A stretch of 64,000 bases of DNA from Psococerastis gibbosa (taxonomy: Eukaryota > Arthropoda > Insecta > Psocodea > Psocidae). This document shows, piece after piece, positions 35,438 to 47,022 of this stretch (within the stretch, counting starts at the first letter, position 1; every line of letters begins with the position of its first letter). The stretch spans positions 10,501,419 through 10,565,418 of the forward strand of contig OZ020486.1 of the NCBI GenBank assembly GCA_963971405.1. The letters run 5' to 3'. The notes beneath the pieces are model-generated. The model had not been told where the DNA came from and did no database searches. It saw only the letters and a program-made list of their open reading frames with translations. A program made the translations under genes and the position numbers.

Positions 35438-36535
35438 TAGTCCTTTTAACGGCGGACAATATTTTCAATCCCCTTATTTATAGCGCAACAACTATGTATG
35501 ATAGAGATATACCGTTTAGCTGCTCATAGATTAGCTTTCGGAAATTGTCATATGGTGCACTTATCTCATAAAGTAAGAAAGTGTCACTTATACCCATTGC
35601 TTACTAACTCATTCAATTTTGATGTTGCCACTTAGAAATCTGGACCATAAGGTCAAAATCCAAGATGGTGACCTACAAAAGGTAGACGTTTCATTACAGC
35701 AATTGTTTCCACTCTCACGCCCGATTTTCAACTCTTAAATTTTTTTATGACACATGAGACTACAGTACAGGCTTACGGCAATGAATATATTTAAGGTTAC
35801 AGGTGTTATTTATGCATACGACTACATTTATATTCTGAAGAATACTGTAACCTTAAGCCTGTAGGCTATAGTGGACGTGCCATAAAAAGAGGTGAAAGTG
35901 CAAAATTAGTTACGTGTTAAATTCCAATGGCACAGGAAGTGAAGAAAACTCAGGAAATTGAAATACAAAGTGCAATATATACTACTGTATATGTACAGTA
36001 TATTCAGGAGTTCCAAATCCCTGGACTAAGTGGCCGTTTAAAATGTTGGCCACCCCTTGCCGATGTCGTCTGTCTAGCGATGGAGTTGCTTCTTGACTTG
36101 TTGCAAGTTGCAACTTGTAAATTACGATTGGTCCGCTATTGTAATTATTTTGTAGCCGACTGCTACTTGATAGGCAAGGCCTACAGAACAGTAAGCTTAG
36201 GCCTTAGGGTTTGAGTTAGGAAACATTGGACACAAACTAAAACTTTGTATTTTAGATCGGTACGTGCTGAATGACTAGTCAAAACAACCTTAAAATCCCA
36301 TTTACGCTAATTTTTCTATGGGAGTAAATGTCCCCCAAAACGGGGGTACATTCAGTTTTGAATTTTTAGTGGGGTAATTATTCACCTCACGGCAAAAAAT
36401 ATAATTTTATTGCCAATTAAATTATACCTTCAAAACGAGTACGATATGAAAAGGGCAAAATCAGAGGGGCTGAAATTTTTCACAATTTTGGAGTTTTTCA
36501 CATTTTCAAATTAATACAAATTTCTGTAATTGCAA
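35438..36535. other. Unassigned DNA
   Basis: One 95-codon plus-strand frame (35927-36214) shows no recognisable domain. No element ends were recognised. Confidence 0.35.
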
Positions 36536-36670
36536 AGGCACGGCCGGAGTCGTATGAAGAACCAGTAGAATCCGGGCTGATGGGCCGTGGTCGATATGAA
36601 AGTGATCTTCCAAACGCTCCGTCAACATCTGCGGTCGACATATTCAGTGTACTCAGTGCCACTGAAAATG
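36536..36670 (+). repeat. Dispersed repeat family F, copy 1
   Basis: The words cagtagaatccgggctgatg and gggccgtggtcga recur at about 51690-51785 and, more weakly, at 63850-63900. Function unknown. Confidence 0.5.
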
Positions 36671-36763
36671 TCGACCATCAAATCAACATAGGATTTCTCT
36701 TCAGATTCCTATACACGAAAGTTACCCATAAAAATGCTCAGCCAATATTGATGTTTTATAGGA

Positions 36764-36962
36764 CATGTAGACTAGTGGTACGGACTCTGACTTTCACCCG
36801 AAAGGTTCTTGGCTCGAGTCTTACACTTCCTACATTTTCTGGTCATGCTTCGGAGGGCATGTAAAGCAGGCGGTCCCGGGCCTTCCTAGTTGAGTGTAAG
36901 GGAGGGCTTTACAGCCCTAACTCCGCTAGGTTGGCTTCGTAATAGAACAAAAAGTCATCATT
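36764..36962 (+). mobile_element. tRNA-Glu-derived SINE, copy 2
   Basis: Same parts as the copy at 30688-30900, on the plus strand, with diverged box B (ggctcgagtctta) and an ATTTATTT-rich tail. Confidence 0.85.
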
Positions 36963-37136
36963 TATTTATTTTTTTATTTATAAATGAACTTTTGCTTTTA
37001 TTTAAAAAGTTTCGATTAGGCTATTGCAGGCTACCTAAAAGAATATTGAAGACGAATTTTCAATTTCACAGAACCGCAATGCAACGCTCGTATGTGTTAA
37101 TTTATGTTCTGTTATCTATAGCTACTTATAGTCAGT

Positions 37137-37372
37137 CTAAGTGCGTGTCGAGTCCTAGTCACCTCCGATTTAATCGTGTGACTTTACCATGTTCCGCAAG
37201 TTCCATTATAATCAGGAGGTCCACCCTGTCAGTCAACTCACCTTTTCCCCGAGGTGAAAGGGCCTGCCCTTATAGGGTTTCTCCAGTTAACAAACAGACT
37301 CACTCCCCCCGCCAGGCTGACAGGGTTGCTTAAAGCAGAAATGCTGAAAGCAGGCGTTGAAAACAACAACAT
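37137..37372 (+). repeat. Dispersed repeat family B, copy 2
   Basis: Matches 15803-16045. Confidence 0.65.
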
Positions 37373-37424
37373 TCTCTATTGAGATTTGACTTATATTTTG
37401 AAATCTCTACATATTTACTTCGCC

Positions 37425-37808
37425 TGTCCAGGGAGACACGCATATAATGAGTTGTCCAAAGTTGAGAAGAAAAGTATAGTAAAATGTATTCCTCCAAAAA
37501 AAGTTACAATGTTTAGAAAATGGATTCATTGATACACGATGATTTACGATGCAACCACAATACAGTAAACGACAATTGTGTGACTACGTGATAAGGCCAT
37601 CCACCTTGTGCAATGAGAAACTCGTGTCTGCACGGGTGGATGGCATATCAAGCAGGAAAGGAAAATGTTAATATCAATGACGCAGGCTTGAAAAAATTGC
37701 TTGGACAGCTTTGTCGTTTGCTTCATGCAGGTCGTCAAGCGCTGCATTCATTTCTGATGCCTGATGATGGGAATAGCACCCACTCCCGAAACGTGTCTCC
37801 CTTCCACT
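37425..37808 (+). repeat. Unclassified repeat with hammerhead-like motif
   Basis: Inverted words gtccagggagacacg (left) and cgtgtctcccttccactgac (right) bound the stretch. Near the right end, CTGATGA, a short hairpin (GGGA/TCCC) and GAAACGTGTC occur in the order of a hammerhead ribozyme core, as in the 62425 motif. Penelope-like retroelements are known to carry such motifs. Confidence 0.35.
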
Positions 37809-38531
37809 GACAATAAGCACCGCCCTAATTGATCGATGACTGTGAGGCCCCCGCCTTTAATGACTATTAACACAGCAGCTGCAATTTAAGTCCAACTAAC
37901 CCATTGGTAAACAATATCACAGTTTAGTTCTCTACCAACTGAACTTTTTCTGACCTTAAAACATTTCATAAACTGACGTTTAATAATAATTATAAGTTAA
38001 TAATAAGTTTAGCACTATCTACACGTACTTATTTAATCCTTTTTAACTGTTATATGTTTATTTGCTTATAGGTTCTTCACGAGTGGCATATGCTTGTAAC
38101 CACGCGCGATGTAATTCTGCTCGTCATATGGATTTTCATTGCCTTTTCCCCTAGAAGTGATTTACTTCGGGAGAAACTCATCTCCATGAGAGGGAAGCAA
38201 CTGCAAAAAGGCGCAATATTCAGCATAAATTTGCAACAGAACTCCTAAATCTCGTAATATTGGTAATGTACTCGTCAAAATATTGTAGCATGATGTAGTG
38301 TATAATACTGACATTAACTTAAAGTTGAAGAAGCGACCTTCTCAATATAACCGAAAGTAGTATAGATACCGTACATAAAATCTGAACTTGGTGAGATTCG
38401 AGCATACGTTCTATGCCTTACCGAGGCATCGTTTTAATAGCTAGAACGCAAGCCCGGTCAAGTACAGAATTTGCTAAAACCTCTACATATAATACCATGC
38501 TCGCCGACATAATTTTCATTTGTTAGATATA
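37809..38531. other. Unassigned AT-rich DNA
   Basis: No gene or element end was recognised. Confidence 0.4.
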
Positions 38532-39285
38532 AGGGGTTTTCACTGCTTTTCGATTTCCCCAAGGGAAAGTATAGGAATAGAACTCCAGTTTTTCTACGGT
38601 AGAAAAATAATGCCATAAGGAAATTTATTTCGATCAACTTTCCACAACTAGGCCTACTTGGTTGGGTAAACTGAGCTTGGGAAATCGAAAACGCCAAACG
38701 GCCATTTTTGTTGTTGTTTTGCATTTGAATTTTGGTTTTTATTTTTATTTAATTTAAAAAAAAATGAGCTCTGCGACAGAAATTAATAAAAAAAAAAAGG
38801 AAACATATGGCAAGGGGTGGACTGCAGCAGATGTTCGTAACTTAAGTGAATGCAAAGAAACTTTGGAAGTAGGTTAGGTTAGATCGGGTAAAGTCGGAAA
38901 CTTAGAGGTATACGTTTCCATGGCAAATATTTTTCTACCGTAGAAAAACTGGAGTTACATTCATACTTTCCCTTAGGCGGCAATTCCACCGGCGAATTTA
39001 CTTCATTTGTGATTTGAGATTTTTTTGTTTGTTTTGTTTTAAGGATATTATTATGTAGGTACTTAACTTAACTATTTTACATCAAGTTAGAATATGGTAG
39101 CAGACATCATTAATAAGTTTCTACCATATTATTATAACTTAATTTATTATAATAGATAAGTTAAGGCTGGCTTAAGTATCTACATAATAGCCTCCTTGAA
39201 ACAAAAGAAACAAAAAATCACAAGTGAATTAAATTCGCCGGTGGAATTGCCGCCAAAGGGAAATCGAAACGCAGAGAATACCCCT
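38532..39285. mobile_element. TIR element with aggggt ends, hosting a palindromic element
   Basis: aggggttttcactgcttttc at the left is mirrored by the complement at the right (ending gcagagaatacccct). The inverted repeat continues inward (aagggaaagtatag..., actccagtttttctacggta) on both sides of a later insertion at 38976-39254. No coding sequence. Confidence 0.6.
38976..39254. mobile_element. Palindromic miniature element, 279 bp
   Basis: The ends are ggcggcaattccaccggcga and its complement. The pairing extends far inward, with arms of over 100 bases with mismatches. It is inserted in the right inverted repeat of 38532-39285. The target duplication is not clear. Confidence 0.7.
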
Positions 39286-39790
39286 AGTAGGTAGGTTAGC
39301 ACCAGCTATACTAACACCTAACCCAACAGGTCTGTGACTGTGAGCTAACTTAATTGCATAAATAAGGCAATTTTCCATTATAGTAATTAAGACAACATAA
39401 TCGTGGGTTCGAATCCCGCCAAGTTCAGATTTTTTTATATTATGCAGTTTGGTGTATACAACAGCATGTTGTACGTACCTAGTAGCATACATGAAAAGAA
39501 TACGTTGATTTCATTAAATTCTTTTAATTTTCATTGATGAATATACACAAATACACACTAGAGACGGAATGGGGAAAATATTCCCCAACATAGATCATCA
39601 ATGAAGAATGGTTAAAATTAACATATACATGTACAGTACTGTAATCAGTGAGTATAGGCCAATATTGAATTTAAATCCGATATGCACACACTAAAATATA
39701 ATAAGCATCTCTAATGTCAATTTATGAAGGTGGGATATTTAAAATAATTCTATTATAAAAATACAAATTTAAGTTTGGTTTATCTCACTA
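39286..39790. other. Unassigned DNA with a tRNA-like box B
   Basis: gtgggttcgaatcccgcc (39403-39420) is a perfect box B with T-arm pairing, but no matching acceptor stem or box A was found. It is probably the relic of a tRNA-derived SINE. Confidence 0.4.
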
Positions 39791-39965
39791 AGCGGCCCGA
39801 TCTGACGATGATACTTATCATTTAAGTGACGCTTATCTTGCTTTTATTTTGGTTGTAATCATTGAATCGGTTCACATAGGCTATTACTACTACTACCGAT
39901 TCAATAATAACAAATAATAAAATAAGCGTCACTTAAATTATAAGTATCAGTGGTCGGATCAGGCT
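39791..39965. mobile_element. Palindromic miniature element, Harbinger-like
   Basis: The terminal inverted repeats of about 46 bp share atacttat.atttaagtgacgcttat. The agcggccc start resembles the TAA-flanked element at 59743. The target duplication is unclear. Confidence 0.55.
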
Positions 39966-40075
39966 TAACCCTATTAATAACACTTTACAATATTAACAGA
40001 TCATTTGAAAATGACAATAAATACCGTCACTAAGGCCTTCAGTCCTGAATTGTTGCTTATACAAAGAATTAAGGC

Positions 40076-40417
40076 AATGAGGTTCTGTAGGGACAGTTTT
40101 GGTCACTAGGTTCGCTGACGAAAACCGATATCCATATTATTCAAAATGGCCGCCGTTTGCATGCGAAAACTAAGCTCTTGGCATCTAATTAATTCTTTTA
40201 ATATTTTTTATAATATTTTTACTATGCCTGGACCTTATTTCGCTGCATATAATTTAATATATATATTCTCCATGATTTATAGAAAAATATCACTTTAAAA
40301 TAATACGTAATTAAAAATCATTTTAAAATAGTATTGAGGCTTATGGAAAAATCAACGCTTTGATATCATTGCAACTGGTGCTGCCATCTACAAAATGACG
40401 CCACAAATGAACCCCAT
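40076..40417 (-). mobile_element. Non-autonomous element G, copy 1
   Basis: The minus strand begins aatggggttcatttgtggcg and ends tccctacagaacctcatt. The two ends are imperfect inverted repeats (aatgNggttc). Other copies lie at 42381-42726 and 54621-54860. Confidence 0.7.
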
Positions 40418-40628
40418 TACTACATTGAATGAACTGTACTCGCTAGTGCATTGAGTACACAACTATATAAATATAGCCTTGTTTAGGACTTTGCCCGGTT
40501 TGCTTCTATGCAACTCAATTAACTTGTAAGCTATAATTCGAATACAACCAGGGCGGTTGGACAATTTGTCAAGTATTCTATAGCTCTTTCTGTACATGTC
40601 AGCAATGTTCTCGGCAGAGACTTCCTTA

Positions 40629-41025
40629 AGGCGCGGTTTCCACCGACCTGCTAGTGCTTAATACAAATGCGGTGACGTGGTAATAGACATTCAAGACTTA
40701 GGCGGGGTTTCCACCGACCTCGCATTGCAGAATGCAAATGACATTGACGGAAATTTGAATTTTTATTTTTATAGAAATCTATTAAAATGTTTGTACTTAA
40801 CATATCCCATGAAGCCATTTTTTAATTTTAGTTTGTTTGTTTGTGATTTTACTCTATGATCATTGATCAATTTTAACTATGGCATAGAGTAAAACAAACA
40901 TTTCGGTCAATGTCATTTGCATTCTGCAATGCGAGGTCGGTGGAAACCCCGCCTAAGTCTTGAATGTCTGTTACCACGTCACCGTGTTCGTATTTAGCAC
41001 TAGCAGGTCGGTGGAAACCGCGCCT
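40629..41025. mobile_element. Palindromic element H, copy 1 (Harbinger-like)
   Basis: The ends aggcgcggtttccaccgacc and its complement pair over about 140 bp each side. The target duplication is TTA (40626-40628 and 41026-41028), typical of PIF/Harbinger elements. The centre has a smaller hairpin (tttactctatg / catagagtaaa). This copy is uninterrupted. Confidence 0.8.
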
Positions 41026-41564
41026 TTATTGAAGTATCTCAACACAACAATCCCCTCTATAAAACAATTACCACGGAAACTAAAGCCTTGAACAAATGCC
41101 CATACGTATTTTCTTTAAATCGAAAAAATAATGACAAACACATGTGAAAGTACCCAATGCGACCCATTCAATATTGTCAACAATTAATAAACGTTTTCAG
41201 TAACGACATGCCCGAAATTCAGTCGAAATAGTAAATGATTAAATTAATGCAGAAACACTTCGAATTAAGTTATGGGGCCTGCTGGTAGGTTATAGGGCAG
41301 TTTGTCGAGTCGGACATTTGCTATAGCGAAGGTGACTAATGCGTATATAAAATATAGGTACTATATTATATATAATATAATATATAATAACTATAGCGTT
41401 AAAAGAAGTATGTCAGAATCCGCCCTGAGTAGCCTATATTTCTTAGTTCTCAAACAGATTGTTAGGATAATAACAATTCTACGGAGTGTTAGATTAACAC
41501 GATATGCATTTAAAATCTAAAAAAATACAATGTGCAAAAAATTAAATTTTTCGCTGACTAAGCA

Positions 41565-41717
41565 CTATGTTCGATGCTCTTCCTTATTCTTAAGTTTTAT
41601 GTAAAGACAGGAACTAAATATAATACCGAATATTTGTAACACACAAATCCCAGTTCCGACGGCACTGATGATGGCTAGATGTTCTTTGGCTACTTCTGCC
41701 AGCACCAGCATGCATCC
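41565..41717 (-). CDS. Tetraspanin terminal exon: fourth membrane helix and tail
   Basis: 50 codons plus TAG. The acceptor is tgaattttcag. It starts GCMLVLAEVAKEHLAI and runs through the helix AVGTGICVLQIFGIIF to a short basic tail. The GC at its start is the last conserved loop cysteine. Confidence 0.9.
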   Translation of the reverse strand, partial: GCMLVLAEVAKEHLAIISAVGTGICVLQIFGIIFSSCLYIKLKNKEEHRT

Positions 41718-44181
41718 CTGAAAATTCAAAATTGGCGCGAAATTAGTTTAATGTTTCAGGTTTAAAAGTAAATGGCCGGGGTTTTGGCGAAATTATTATT
41801 ATTATTAAACGCTTCCTAAGTCTTGAATGTCTGCTACCACGTCACCGTTTTTGGAAATAGCCCTAGCCGGTCAATGGAATGGGCACCTAACTTAAAAGTA
41901 GCTTCTTTAGTATTAATATTGAATCAAGGTATTTGGTGTAAATATTCGACTTTTACCACGGTGTACTAGCCCGGATAGTTCAGCCTCATTGATTGGTCTC
42001 CAGCCGTGATATTTGTTGACAATACGAATATCAGAATATCACACATGGCATTCTACAGATCGACATATGCAGACATTTCCAGATTAATCAGAATGAAAGG
42101 TCAAAATGACCCTAACGAATACCTACGCGCAGACTCTTGAAATAGGTATCAATTATTAATTTGCCTGGCTGAGCTGCAGGCTACTAGTGGCGTCGCAGGT
42201 GGCGCATAGCTAGCAACCAAATTACCAAAGGCCACCAGATATATGGTGGCTAGCTGCGTATATAACGAATAAGTAGTCCCCGACCAAGCAGCGGCATAAT
42301 TGGAGGGTGTGGTGGTAAGTCTGGTGGGGCCGGCTTGTCTAGAAAAAGCCACAGTAGCCTGTGACTATATGTGACGGGAGAATGGGGTTCATTTGTGAGG
42401 TCATTTTGTAGATGGCAGCACCAGTTGCTAAGATATCAAAGCGTTGATTTTTCCATAAGCCTCAATAATATTTTAAAGTTATTTTATTTATGTATTATTT
42501 TAACGTGATATTTTTCTATAAATCATGGAGAATATATATATATATATTAAATTATATGCAGCGCAATAAGGTGCAGACATAGTAAAAACAATATAAAAAT
42601 ATTAAAAGAATTAATTAGATGCTAAGAACTTAGTTTTCACATGCAAACTGCGGCCATTTTGAATAATATGGATATCTTATTGTCGTCAGTGAACCTAGCC
42701 ACCAAAACTGTCCCTACAGAACCTTATATAGTTGCTGCCACTAAAATCGCAACCACTACTAGGGCTCTCTTTTGTCCTGGAGTTGGGCGGAGGAACTTAA
42801 AGGTCCGGTAGACACGGTCAATTCTCGCAGTCGGGATTAGCCGACGGCTTTCCCATTGTAGGGATATGGCTTGATGAATGGTTGGTGCAAACCCTCAGAG
42901 TCTAATTCAGATGATCTGGCGTGTGTAGAGAAAAACCGGGCACTTTCGTGTGGCTTCAAGCCAGCTTCCGAAATCGACAAGTAATCTCGTCCTGCTCGGC
43001 TTAGCCCATAGAGGGGAACAAATGAAGGCGTCAACCGACCTGGGCGCCCGAGAAAATAGTATCTGCAGAAAGTTATGGATGATGTAGGGACCAATACATA
43101 CGTGGAGCTGAAGAGGGCATGCCAGGATCGTGGGGAGTGGAGGCATCGATGCCACATGTTGCTGCCAACCAGCCAGTCGGCTGTATCTTGAAGAAGAAGA
43201 CCTGGCCTTATAGCTACGATGGAAATTGGGATTGGTAAATGATTCGTGCAAACCCACAGAGTCTAATTCAGAAGATTTATATGATCTGACGTGTCCAGGG
43301 GAAATCCATGAACTTCCTTGCGAATGGCGTCAAGAAATCTTCTGCTAGTCTCAAGGATGCAATGGCAACTCGTCCGTGTGTAATGTGTCATATCATATAC
43401 ATTTATAATATCCGTGAGGCAGACTTACATCGTATTGTATATTGCTAGGATGATCTCTAATCCCGCAATTAGGCATGGGTGTCTTGCAGCAAGAATCTGG
43501 CACCAGACTGTTTTTGTTGTGACTCTCCTTGTACCACCGCGAGTATCTCCAATCTTCGAACTTCATAGCGCCACAGCATTTGAACTGGAAAAGTACAGTA
43601 AAATTGTAAAAAAAGACCGCGAGGCGCTGCAGTCATGGGCATTTTGTAAGTTACTTACACGTTTGCATAACCATAAATATTAAGGCGCTACCTTCAATGC
43701 GGATAAATTTCGCTTTGTCTATAGGCTATACTTCTTTAGGGGTAATCTTTATAAATAAGTAAAAGAGACAATTTAGCTAAATTAATTAATTGCTCGTTCC
43801 GTAGCCCCTTTTTTCAGTGTGAGGAGGCGCATTTGCGCATCTTCTCAGGGTTGCCTCTCAGAACTACCTGATTTTGACGATTTTGCCTTATACTTTCTTA
43901 CTAATTACTGGATTGTATAATTTAACAGAAATATTTATTTATTTATTCACCCCAGTAGACTGAGTTCCCTTGTCAATTTTTGCAGTAGCTACCTTTTCAT
44001 ACTGTACCTTTGTTTGAAAATGATCGATGGCTTGAGTCTTGCCACTGTCGACGTGGTAATATTGTACAAATGTATTGTTGAGATTCATTCTGAGCTCGGT
44101 TTCCACCTGTTCTTGGTAGATAAAAGCAAGGAACCCGGCCATGGCTTCTAGCACGAAAATCAGCAGCAGCAGAAACGTGTA
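41565..44181 (-). CDS. CD151-like tetraspanin, last three coding exons
   Basis: Host gene, partial at its 5' end. Three minus-strand exons (44181-44008, 43584-43429, 41717-41565), all joined in phase 0, encode the third transmembrane helix, the large extracellular loop and the fourth helix with a short tail. Diagnostic residues are the CCG motif (FKCCGAMKFEDW), the later cysteine pairs (VPDSCCKTPMPNCG), and a final helix ending in SSCLYIKLKNKEEHRT. The spacing and the DW...VPDSCCKT...C..RDH.SNI pattern match the CD151/TSPAN11 branch. Such proteins organise integrins and other partners in membrane microdomains. The exons with helices 1 and 2 were not found upstream in this window; they may lie farther away. 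Introns hold transposon pieces. Confidence 0.88.
41806..41892. mobile_element. Palindromic element H, right-arm fragment
   Basis: cctaagtcttgaatgtctgc and ccacgtcaccgt match the right arm of 40629-41025. It is inside the tetraspanin intron. Confidence 0.55.
42381..42726 (+). mobile_element. Non-autonomous element G, copy 2
   Basis: It runs from aatggggttcatttgtgagg to ctacagaaccttat and lies in the tetraspanin intron between the last two exons. Confidence 0.7.
43030..43195 (+). mobile_element. LINE ORF2 3' end in the tetraspanin intron
   Basis: The plus strand reads RPGRPRK then VMDDVGTNTYVELKRACQDR and GEWRHRCH...LPTSQSAVS, the typical end of RTE-like reverse transcriptases. One stop separates the first two parts. 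About 100 bp to either side are two similar stretches (cacagagtctaattcagaag and its partner), a local duplication. Confidence 0.65.
43429..43584 (-). CDS. Tetraspanin exon: large extracellular loop with CCG
   Basis: 52 codons. The acceptor is tgtacttttccag and the donor GAT|GTAAGT. It holds FKCCG, then DW, then VPDSCCKT and PNCG, giving the six or so cysteines that form the loop disulphides. Confidence 0.92.
43855..43915 (-). repeat. Dispersed repeat family I, copy 1
   Basis: The words actacctgattttgacgatt are shared with about 46428-46480 and 63083-63118. Confidence 0.45.
44008..44181 (-). CDS. Tetraspanin exon: third membrane helix and start of large loop
   Basis: 58 codons from YTFLLLLIFVLEAMAGFLAF to AIDHFQTK. 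The acceptor is ttttgttacag and the donor AAG|GTACAG. The hydrophobic stretch is followed by the charged QEQVETEL start of the extracellular loop, as in the family. Confidence 0.88.
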
Positions 44182-44440
44182 CTGTAACAAAACACAAGCA
44201 CTGTCAATAAAGCTGTGAAAAGAAGAAATGTTAAGGGGCATCCGGAGGACACAGAAAATATGTTCATAATGAAACTGAATGGAACTGAATGGTGAAAGTT
44301 ATCATCAGTCACAAGTATAAGCTTATAATAATATTTTTTTTTTTAGCATATATTAAAAAAATACAATAACTTACAGAATAATACATCCCGCATCCCCAAG
44401 ATAATAATTTGTCATTTTCTTCAAGTAGGTATAGCCTACA

Positions 44441-44532
44441 ATTAATTACATTAGGAAGGGGAGCCCTGCAAAGTACATGCCCCGTGCTGGGCGCCCTTTT
44501 TACAAATGTATGTGTAATGTGAAATATAATAA
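44441..44532 (+). mobile_element. LINE 3' UTR fragment
   Basis: ggggagccctgcaaagtaca and gccccgtgctgggcgccc followed by an AAATATAATAAAT tail resemble the 3' ends of LINE copies A and B and of 52632-53262. Confidence 0.5.
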
Positions 44533-44635
44533 ATTTATAATCTAATCTTTAAAACAATAAATTTGATGTAATGACTCTGAAAAAATTAATCAAACAAGAT
44601 AATAATTTTTTGTCAATATATTTATATATTGCACC

Positions 44636-44785
44636 AGGGGCGGGCACAGCGATATTTTTTTTTTTTGGGGGGGGGGTCATCACCAGGGCTGCCAGAACCA
44701 GAACATAATAAAATCCTGAATAAGATGTTATGTGTATTGTTTTTTCAATTACCAATGACCCCCCCCCCCCTTGTGCCCGCCCCTG
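44636..44785. mobile_element. hAT-type miniature element, 150 bp
   Basis: The ends caggggcgggcacagcg and cttgtgcccgcccctg are flanked by tattgcac (44628-44635) and tatttcac (44786-44793), 7 of 8 identical. Long G and C tracts sit just inside the ends. Confidence 0.8.
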
Positions 44786-44951
44786 TATTTCACCTTGTCA
44801 GGGGTTACTCGACAAGGAAAAAGTGTGTGAACGTGTATATTATTATAAATTATTATTATTAGAGCAAAATTATTTTTTGTAGCATTGCACTACATATAAA
44901 CATACTTTACAACGCGTAAGCCCCAAAGGGCGTAGCGTTAAGATATTTATA

Positions 44952-45155
44952 AAAAGAAAGGTTGTGTTGTTTCCAATGCCTGCTTTCAGCAACCCTGTCG
45001 GCCTGGCGGGGTGAGTGAGTCTGTTTGTTAACTTGAGGCACCCTAACAATGGCAGACTCTTTCACCTAGGGGAGAAGGATAGTTGACTGACAGGGTGGAC
45101 CTCCTGATTATAGTTGATTCCGAACAACTTGGGGAACATGGTAAAGTCCATTTTG
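44952..45155 (-). repeat. Dispersed repeat family B, copy 3
   Basis: The reverse complement matches 15803-16045. Confidence 0.65.
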
Positions 45156-46020
45156 TCAAGAAACCAAAAAAGATACCGTACTCTTCAAAGGAATAGCCTA
45201 CGTATGTTGACCCTGTATAGTCTATACCAACCGCACCCCTTGTTTATAGGCCTCGTAGACCCTATCCTGAAACCTTCACTACGTTGACTGTCATTTGATG
45301 ATAATAGAGTGTAGTTACTCGGCCGAATGTCAAAACACAAATTACAAAATCACGAGCAGGCAATAAATTAGGGCTAGGCAGTGAGGCAGGAGTGTGTGTT
45401 AAGGGAGTGGTGACGAACTGCATTATAATTGCCATGAAATAAGACATTCCTAGCCGCAGCCCGTATTGGAATGATGCTCAAGCATTAGGTCTGTATAGTA
45501 GCTTTACCGTCTGAATCAGGAACTAAATTGTAATAGGCTAAGTAACTTCTAAATACAGTTCGTTCCTAGACAAGATAGCATCTGCAGGTCAGCGTAAACC
45601 AAATTGGAGTTCTACGTAATGCAGGCTAATTAATGTAATTCTAGTGCGTGATCAAGGAAGCCTAGTTTTTGGTTATTACTTATATTATAAATAGCCGGTG
45701 TGCCAGCAGACAGCAACAATAGGCGCTGTATTTTTGATGATACTAGTAAAACTCTGGCAGACAAGGCTTATTTAATTATTTTCCAGGAAAAAAAAATTGT
45801 AAAGCTATATGGGAGCAGATGTTATTCCATCTGCTGAAATCAAGAACCTTATCAAGACGACGCAAGGAAATAATATTATTTCGAACGATAATCTGACCAG
45901 TTGTTACCTATAGGTAATAAGGACATGGTGTAACGAGGAACGAATTCAGCCATTTTTTGGTGGAGGGGTAGTGTTGAAATACAACAGACTTACTAATTGG
46001 AGGGGGGGGGGGGCAGGTGG
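45156..46020. other. Unassigned DNA
   Basis: No gene or element end was recognised; there is a G run at about 46002-46014. Confidence 0.35.
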
Positions 46021-46039
46021 GTATCCGTCCTGGGTAATG

Positions 46040-46360
46040 GCTCGGGGGAACGAGGAGCGGCTTGAAAGGTGGGAGCATAAGATACTCCGAAAGGTGTAAG
46101 GTCGTGTGGACCAGGGAAAAATTTGTGAGAGAGGAAGGAACAGTGAGCTCTACGCGATATACCAAGAACCTAAGATAGTAGCCGATATCAAGAGAGCCCG
46201 TATCACGTGGAATGAACGCCAGACAATAGTGCTGCCAGGGCAGCCTTACACAAGGTAGAAGTTTTGTGGGACGACCACGGATGCGATGGCTGTACGACGT
46301 CAATGACTGCCGAAAAAGTGCGCAGGACCGCGCAGGCATTTGAGAGAGCAGCGCCAAGGA
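46040..46360 (+). mobile_element. RTE-like LINE reverse-transcriptase 3' fragment
   Basis: The plus strand reads ERWEHKILRKV, then NSELYAIYQEPKIVADIKRA and RITWNER, then in another frame VGRPRMRWLYDVNDCRKSAQ. These are the standard closing blocks of RTE-type reverse transcriptases. Stops and at least one frameshift show it is dead. An (AT)n run follows at 46381-46400. Confidence 0.8.
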
Positions 46361-46794
46361 GTAAACAAGTAGTAAGGAATATATATATATATATATATAT
46401 TTCTGTTAGATTATGCAATCAAGAAATCAACTAGTAATTGACAAGAAAGTAAAATCGTCAAAATCAGGTAGTTCTGTCATTGCCTCAGTGACAGTGTAGA
46501 AAGCTTTCTCTAAGCAATTTAGGGAAGTTAGTTGCATTTCTCGCCGCTCTCAGTTCAATCGGGAGGTTTCTAAGGTAAGCGAAACCTTGTAGTATAGGAT
46601 CCAGTCACTCACACTTGGCTGTGCGTGGCGCTGGCCTTACACGGTCTTCCCGTTGCCTCGTGTTGTAGGTGTGAGTGTCCCCGTTTTGTTTTCATTTTCC
46701 TCATACCTCAGGCTATAAGATATGTAAAATGCATCTAAATTTGTAGGTTTTTCCCTCTCCGGATGTCTCTTAAAAAAGACAATAAACCCTCTAA

Positions 46795-47022
46795 AAAATA
46801 AATAAATAAATAAAGACTTTTTATTGTTTCTCTTACTAAGCCAACCTAGCGGAGTTGAGGCTATAAAACCCTCTCTTACACTCAACTAGGAATACTCGGT
46901 CGGGACCGCCTGCTTAACGTGCCCTCCGAAGCATGGCCAGAAAATGTAGCCAGTGTGGAACTCGAACCAACAACCTTTCGGGTGAAAGTCAGAGTCTGTA
47001 CCACTACGCTACATGTCTTGAC
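46795..47022 (-). mobile_element. tRNA-Glu-derived SINE, copy 3
   Basis: Minus strand, with well preserved box A and anticodon arm; box B reads ggttcgagttcca. The tail is (AAAT/TTTA)n at 46795-46815. Confidence 0.88.

Noticed and set aside
39398-39425. Possible tRNA gene (gtgggttcgaatcccgcc).
   Set aside because: Only the T arm can be drawn; no acceptor stem, D arm or box A at the right distance.
44386-44436. A possible further tetraspanin exon ending at a GTAAGT donor (minus strand), reading ENDKLLSWGCGMYYS before the third-helix exon.
   Set aside because: The phase fits, but the expected GCCG motif and second helix are absent, the acceptor is weak, and a LINE 3' end begins at its edge.
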